Shown in pieces: positions 5,431 to 7,983 of a DNA stretch of 7,983 bases. The stretch is taken from contig JALAHE010000042.1 of assembly GCA_022712075.1 (NCBI GenBank), forward strand, positions 1-7,983. The letters run 5' to 3'. The notes beneath the pieces are model-generated. The model did no database searches, was not told the origin of the DNA, and saw only the letters and a program-made list of their open reading frames with translations. Origin of the DNA: Galactobacter sp. (lineage in GTDB: Bacteria; Actinomycetota; Actinomycetes; Actinomycetales; Micrococcaceae). The position numbers and the translations under genes are program-made. Each line of letters begins with the position of its first letter. Position 1 is the stretch's first letter.

Positions 5431-7082
5431 GACTCCCCCTCGGCTCGACCCTGCTGTTGCTGTTGCTGCTGCTGGTGGTGCGTCTCGCCGTCCTCCGGCG
5501 TGTCGAAGCCGGAGACCGCGGGCGTGGGGAAGGCGGCGGAGGCCGACACGTCCTGGGCGGGCGCCGGACGGCGCCCGCGCGAGGGGTGCGAGGCCCCGCG
5601 CACGCCGTCCACCACCCAGGTGTCCTTTGAACCGCCGCCCTGGCTGGAGTTCACGACCAGCTCACCCTCCGGCAGGGCCACGCGCGTGAGCCCGCCGGGC
5701 AGCACGTTGACCGTGCCCGAGTGGTTCACGGCGAAGGGCCGCAGGTCGGCGTGCCGCGGCCGCACGCCGTCGCCCACCAGCGTGGGGAGCGTGGAGAGCA
5801 CCACGAGCGGCTGCGCGATCCAGCCGCGCGGATCCGCCCTCAGCCGGGACGCCATGGCGTTGTGCTCCTCGGCCGAGGCGTCGGGGCCGATCATGATGCC
5901 CTTGCCGCCCGCGCCGTCGACCGGCTTGACCACGAGCTCGTCGAGGCGATCCAGCACCTCGGCGAGCGCCTCCGGCTCCTCCAGCCGCCACGTCGGCACG
6001 TTGTCGATGATGGGCTCCTGGCCCAGGTAATACCGGATCAGGTCGGGGACGTAGGTGTACATGAGCTTGTCGTCGGCCAGGCCGTTGCCCACGGCGTTGG
6101 CGAGGGAGACCTTGCCCTCGCGGGCGGCCGCCATAAGGCCGGGCGTGCCCAGCACGGAGTCGGGGCGGAACTGCAGGGGGTCGAGGTAGTCGTCGTCGAC
6201 GCGGCGGTAGATGACGTCAACGGGCCGTGCTCCCTCGGTGGTGCGCATGAACACGCGCCCGCCCTGGCAGTAGAGGTCGCGGCCCTCCACGAGCTCCACG
6301 CCCATGAGCCGGGCAAGCAGCGTGTGCTCGAAGTAGGCGGAGTTGTAGACGCCCGGCGTCAGAACCACCACGGTGGGGTCGTCCACGCCCACGGGGGCGG
6401 AGGCCCGCAGCGCGCGCAGCAGCATGGCCGGGTAGCCGTCCACGGGCCGCACGCGCATGGTGCGGATGAGCTCCGGGAGCGTCTGGGAGATCGCGTCGCG
6501 GTTGGAGATGACGTAGGAGACGCCGGAGGGGATGCGCACGTTGTCCTCGAGGACGCGCACCGTGCCCGTCTCGTCGCGGATCAGGTCGACGCCTGCCACG
6601 TGGATGCGCACGCCGTTGGGCGGCTCCACGCCGCGAGCCGAACGGTAGTACTGCGAGGAGGACGCGATGACGGCGGCGGGGACGATCCCGTCGCGGACCA
6701 CGGCGGCCGGGCCGTAGACGTCCGCGAGGAACGCCTCCAACGCCAGCACGCGCTGGGAGACGCCTGCCTCGATGTGCTCCCACTCGCGCGCCTCGATGAT
6801 GCGCGGCAGCGGGTCCAGCGGGAAGGGCGCCTCCTCACCGGCAAAGTCGAAGGTCACGCCGCGCGAGAGGTAGTTTCCGGCGAGCGCGTCTGTGCGGCTG
6901 CGCAGCTCCTCCTGGTCGATGGTCTTCAGGACCCGGTGCAGCTCCAGGTACGCCTCGCGCGGGGCGGAGGGCCCAAAGCTTGTACTCGGGAACATCTCGT
7001 CCCAGCCGGGCACCCCGGCGGCCGAGCGGCGCGGCGGCGCCCCATCCGTGTAGCCAGCGAAGAGATCCATCATGGGGGACAT
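5424..7082 (-). CDS. Circularly permuted ATP-grasp protein (DUF404/DUF407 type)
   Basis: This is a 552-residue predicted ATP-dependent carboxylate-amine ligase. Conserved stretches run in order: RGVTFDF (74-80), VLEDNVRIPSGVSYVISNR (177-195), DVIYRRVDDDYLDPL (289-303), KVSLANAVGNGLADDKL (324-340), the glycine-rich KPVDGAGGKG (386-395), RHADLRPFAV (443-452) and NSSQGGGSKDTWV (478-490). The acidic EDN and RRVDDD motifs and Lys386 are plausible ATP/Mg2+ ligands. The family core ends near 490. The last 60 residues are a disordered tail with His-His, eight glutamines (537-544) and a terminal Cys. The start is ambiguous: ATG 7082 gives the longest product, while ATG 7073 overlaps the stop of a six-codon upstream frame. 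It heads the three-gene operon. The family is predicted to ligate amino acids or peptides; the substrate is unknown. Confidence 0.92.
   Translation of the reverse strand: MSPMMDLFAGYTDGAPPRRSAAGVPGWDEMFPSTSFGPSAPREAYLELHRVLKTIDQEELRSRTDALAGNYLSRGVTFDFAGEEAPFPLDPLPRIIEAREWEHIEAGVSQRVLALEAFLADVYGPAAVVRDGIVPAAVIASSSQYYRSARGVEPPNGVRIHVAGVDLIRDETGTVRVLEDNVRIPSGVSYVISNRDAISQTLPELIRTMRVRPVDGYPAMLLRALRASAPVGVDDPTVVVLTPGVYNSAYFEHTLLARLMGVELVEGRDLYCQGGRVFMRTTEGARPVDVIYRRVDDDYLDPLQFRPDSVLGTPGLMAAAREGKVSLANAVGNGLADDKLMYTYVPDLIRYYLGQEPIIDNVPTWRLEEPEALAEVLDRLDELVVKPVDGAGGKGIMIGPDASAEEHNAMASRLRADPRGWIAQPLVVLSTLPTLVGDGVRPRHADLRPFAVNHSGTVNVLPGGLTRVALPEGELVVNSSQGGGSKDTWVVDGVRGASHPSRGRRPAPAQDVSASAAFPTPAVSGFDTPEDGETHHQQQQQQQQGRAEGESC
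5451..5480. repeat. Trinucleotide (CAG/CAA, CAC) tract encoding poly-Gln and His-His
   Basis: On the minus strand two CAC codons are followed by eight glutamine codons, mostly CAG with two CAA. The tract lies in frame near the end of the ATP-grasp gene. Slippage in units of three would change the tail length without breaking the frame or the overlapping Alpha-E start at 5430. Confidence 0.85.
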
Positions 7083-7090
7083 TCATCCAT
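7070..7090 (-). CDS. Possible six-codon leader peptide (MDECPP) before the ATP-grasp gene
   Basis: An ATG at 7090 has a good ribosome-binding site, AGGAAA at 7103-7098, seven bases upstream. It is followed by five codons and a TGA at 7072-7070. That TGA overlaps an in-frame ATG of the ATP-grasp gene (7073-7071) as ATGA, the same coupling used further down the operon. No comparable ribosome-binding site lies at normal distance from either large-gene ATG. Ribosomes may therefore load here and restart. The frame is seen in the sequence; use of the peptide is inference. Confidence 0.3.
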   Translation of the reverse strand: MDECPP

Positions 7091-7103
7091 AGGAATGTTT
7101 CCT
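7091..7103 (-). promoter_or_regulatory. Small inverted repeat over the ribosome-binding site of the ATP-grasp operon
   Basis: AGGAA-TGT-TTCCT gives five-base arms. In the minus-strand mRNA the AGGAA of the ribosome-binding site would pair with TTCCT just before the ATG at 7090. This could partly mask initiation, but the stem is short and weak. Confidence 0.25.
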
Positions 7104-7145
7104 GCGTAAGACCTGAATGAAGACTGCTCGCTACGCGGGTGGTTG

Positions 7146-7161
7146 GTCACCTTTCGGTGAC
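7146..7161 (-). promoter_or_regulatory. GAAA-tetraloop hairpin upstream of the ATP-grasp operon
   Basis: In minus-strand sense GTCACC-GAAA-GGTGAC forms a six-base stem capped by a GNRA tetraloop. The opposite strand has TTTC in the loop, so the minus transcript is favoured. It lies 55-70 bases ahead of the first ATG. Whether it is in the transcribed leader depends on a promoter I could not place. Confidence 0.35.
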
Positions 7162-7233
7162 GGCTCGCCCCGGGGCCGTTCGCTGCCCGACGGCGCCCGG
7201 TAGCCTCTGGCTTTCGACGTCACCTGAGCGGCC

Positions 7234-7248
7234 GGGGCCTCCGGCCCC
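7234..7248 (+). promoter_or_regulatory. GGGGCC-TCC-GGCCCC hairpin upstream of the DUF2809-like gene
   Basis: Perfect six-base arms enclose a three-base loop, about 29 bases before the GGAGGA ribosome-binding site (7277-7282). A candidate -10, TAGCCT at 7201-7206, would place this hairpin in the mRNA leader. GC-only arms of this size are common at this base composition, so a role is uncertain. Confidence 0.25.
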
Positions 7249-7288
7249 ACCCGGTCCCGGCACACAGCACGCAGTTGGAGGAAGCTTG

Positions 7289-7983
7289 ATGGGCACGATC
7301 GCCTACGCCGCGCTCGTCTCGGCGCTCCTGGGGCTCGCGCTGTTCTGGGGATCACGGCGCCGCGTGAGCGCGTGGCTCGCCTGGCCGCTCGGCCTGGCCT
7401 TCTGCTGGGGCGTGGAGCTGTGGCAGCTCACCGGGGTTCCCGCCCGGCTGTCCTCGCAGTGGATCGGCTGGCGACTCACGCTCGGCACCACCTTCGATTG
7501 GCGCGACGTGGCGCTCTACCCCGTGGGCGTCGCGCTTGCAGCGCTGGTCTTGTGGGCCGTCCCGGCCCTCCGATCCGGGGCGGGAGCGAGGGAAGACGGC
7601 GCCGCATCCGCCCCGCCGGCCGAGCGCCTGCGGCAGGCACCCCGCGTGGTCGCGGCCTGGTCTGGCGCAGCGCTCTTCCTCGCCGGCATGTTGTCCCTGT
7701 GCTGGTGGGTCCCGCTCGCCCTGCGGGAATTCACCGACTCCTACGACGACGCGAGCGGCGCGGCGGCCACGGCGAGCGCGGGGGCCTCGCTAGCGCTCGC
7801 CGCGGCGACCCTGCTCGGTGCCTGGCTCTGGATGGCGAGCCGACCGCCCCGCCGCCGGCACGCGATCAGGATCGGCCGGCCGGGCGCGTACTTGATCGCG
7901 TTGTTGACGACGTTCTGCAGCATCGTCGTGAGCAGCGCCCGGTCGGTGTCCACGACGCTGGCGCAGGCACGGCGGCGCAGGAC
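7289..7983 (+). CDS. DUF2809-like integral membrane protein; 3' part suspect; open at right edge
   Basis: An ATG at 7289 follows a strong GGAGGA (7277-7282) by six bases, and the frame stays open to the edge (231 codons). Hydrophobic helices lie at about residues 3-20, 27-47, 74-93, 120-145 and 163-183. Residues 35-81 match the DUF2809 pattern: FCWGVELWQLTGVP (38-51) followed by LGTTFDWRDVALYPVG (65-80), with conserved Glu43, Gln46, Asp70 and Asp73. DUF2809 proteins are small membrane proteins of unknown function. This one carries an additional two-helix half linked by a charged segment. From about codon 181 the frame is antisense to a histidine-kinase domain and becomes Arg/Ser-rich nonsense-like sequence. 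The true protein therefore probably ended differently. It is divergent from the ATP-grasp operon. Confidence 0.65.
   Translation, partial: MGTIAYAALVSALLGLALFWGSRRRVSAWLAWPLGLAFCWGVELWQLTGVPARLSSQWIGWRLTLGTTFDWRDVALYPVGVALAALVLWAVPALRSGAGAREDGAASAPPAERLRQAPRVVAAWSGAALFLAGMLSLCWWVPLALREFTDSYDDASGAAATASAGASLALAAATLLGAWLWMASRPPRRRHAIRIGRPGAYLIALLTTFCSIVVSSARSVSTTLAQARRRR
7828..7845. other. Probable junction between the DUF2809-like gene and the kinase fragment
   Basis: Kinase homology on the minus strand ends at the codon 7830-7828, while plausible membrane-protein sequence on the plus strand runs to about 7840 (LWMAS). The shared bases CTGGATGGCGAGCCG (7828-7842) read sensibly in both directions, as LWMAS one way and RLAIQ the other. 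This suits joining at a short microhomology. The exact breakpoint cannot be fixed without homologues. Confidence 0.5.
7828..7983 (-). pseudogene. Histidine-kinase HATPase (N-box) fragment, cut off on its C-terminal side
   Basis: Read from the right edge on the minus strand, 52 codons give VVDTDRALLTTMLQNVVNN then AIKYAPGRPILIACRRRGG and RLAIQ. The N-box (QNVVNNAIKYAP) and the following strand pair (ILIACRRRGGRLAIQ) are typical of sensor histidine kinases. After Gln the expected DTGxGI G-box is absent; Ser-Gln-Ala-Pro and alanine-rich antisense sequence follow, with no domain. Gene start and upstream domains lie outside the window. The CRRRGG wording is, from memory, commoner in proteobacterial hybrid kinases than in Actinobacteria. 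It is either a gene remnant or foreign sequence joined by a chimeric junction. Confidence 0.7.

Noticed and set aside
4738..7109. Long plus-strand frames opposite the ATP-grasp and Alpha-E genes
   Set aside because: Composition is that of reverse-complement shadows, without plausible starts; the minus strand has clear conserved families.
7083..7288. Riboswitch or structured ncRNA between the divergent genes
   Set aside because: Only small isolated hairpins were found; no recognisable riboswitch core and too little space for divergent leaders.
1..7983. Insertion sequence, tRNA or attachment site
   Set aside because: No transposase or integrase coding, no tRNA cloverleaf and no terminal inverted repeats with target duplications were seen.

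Overview
The window is a high-GC stretch (G or C at most third codon positions) with actinobacterial gene content, most like Micrococcales/Micrococcaceae. This is a judgement from protein style, GTG starts and tightly overlapping genes; the genus is not determined. It holds six confident complete or near-complete genes, one partial gene at each edge, and a short sensor-kinase fragment overlapping the right edge. No gene-free stretch exceeds 300 bases.

Layout. (1) Positions 1-374, minus: the N-terminal part of a membrane protein, probably read from a leaderless GTG, with a perfect operator-like palindrome just upstream. (2) 527-1030, plus: a small multidrug-export family (COG2426) membrane protein. 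(3) 1065-1128: a long bidirectional terminator hairpin between convergent genes. (4) 3417-1154, minus: a two-gene polar amino-acid ABC importer. A substrate-binding/permease fusion is followed, with a 4-base GTGA overlap, by its ATPase. A cluster of alternating CACACC/GGTGTG half-sites lies upstream. (5) 3544-3612: an unusual nested palindrome with four copies of one 11-base unit, at the end of the next operon. (6) 7082-3644, minus: a three-gene operon with overlapping junctions encoding a circularly permuted ATP-grasp protein, an Alpha-E (DUF403) protein and a transglutaminase-like protein. (7) 7289 to the edge, plus: a divergent DUF2809-like membrane protein whose 3' part runs into antisense histidine-kinase sequence.

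How the genes work together. The ABC pair should form a complete importer in which the extracellular binding domain is tethered by fusion, since there is no lipobox cysteine. The ATP-grasp/Alpha-E/transglutaminase trio is a conserved but poorly understood module, predicted to make or attach a peptide-like product. It is the best candidate here for an incompletely described system.

The most important caution is the right edge. A clear kinase N-box is encoded on the minus strand at about 7983-7830, and its homology stops abruptly inside the DUF2809-like reading frame. This suggests either a real rearrangement or a chimeric assembly or amplification junction.
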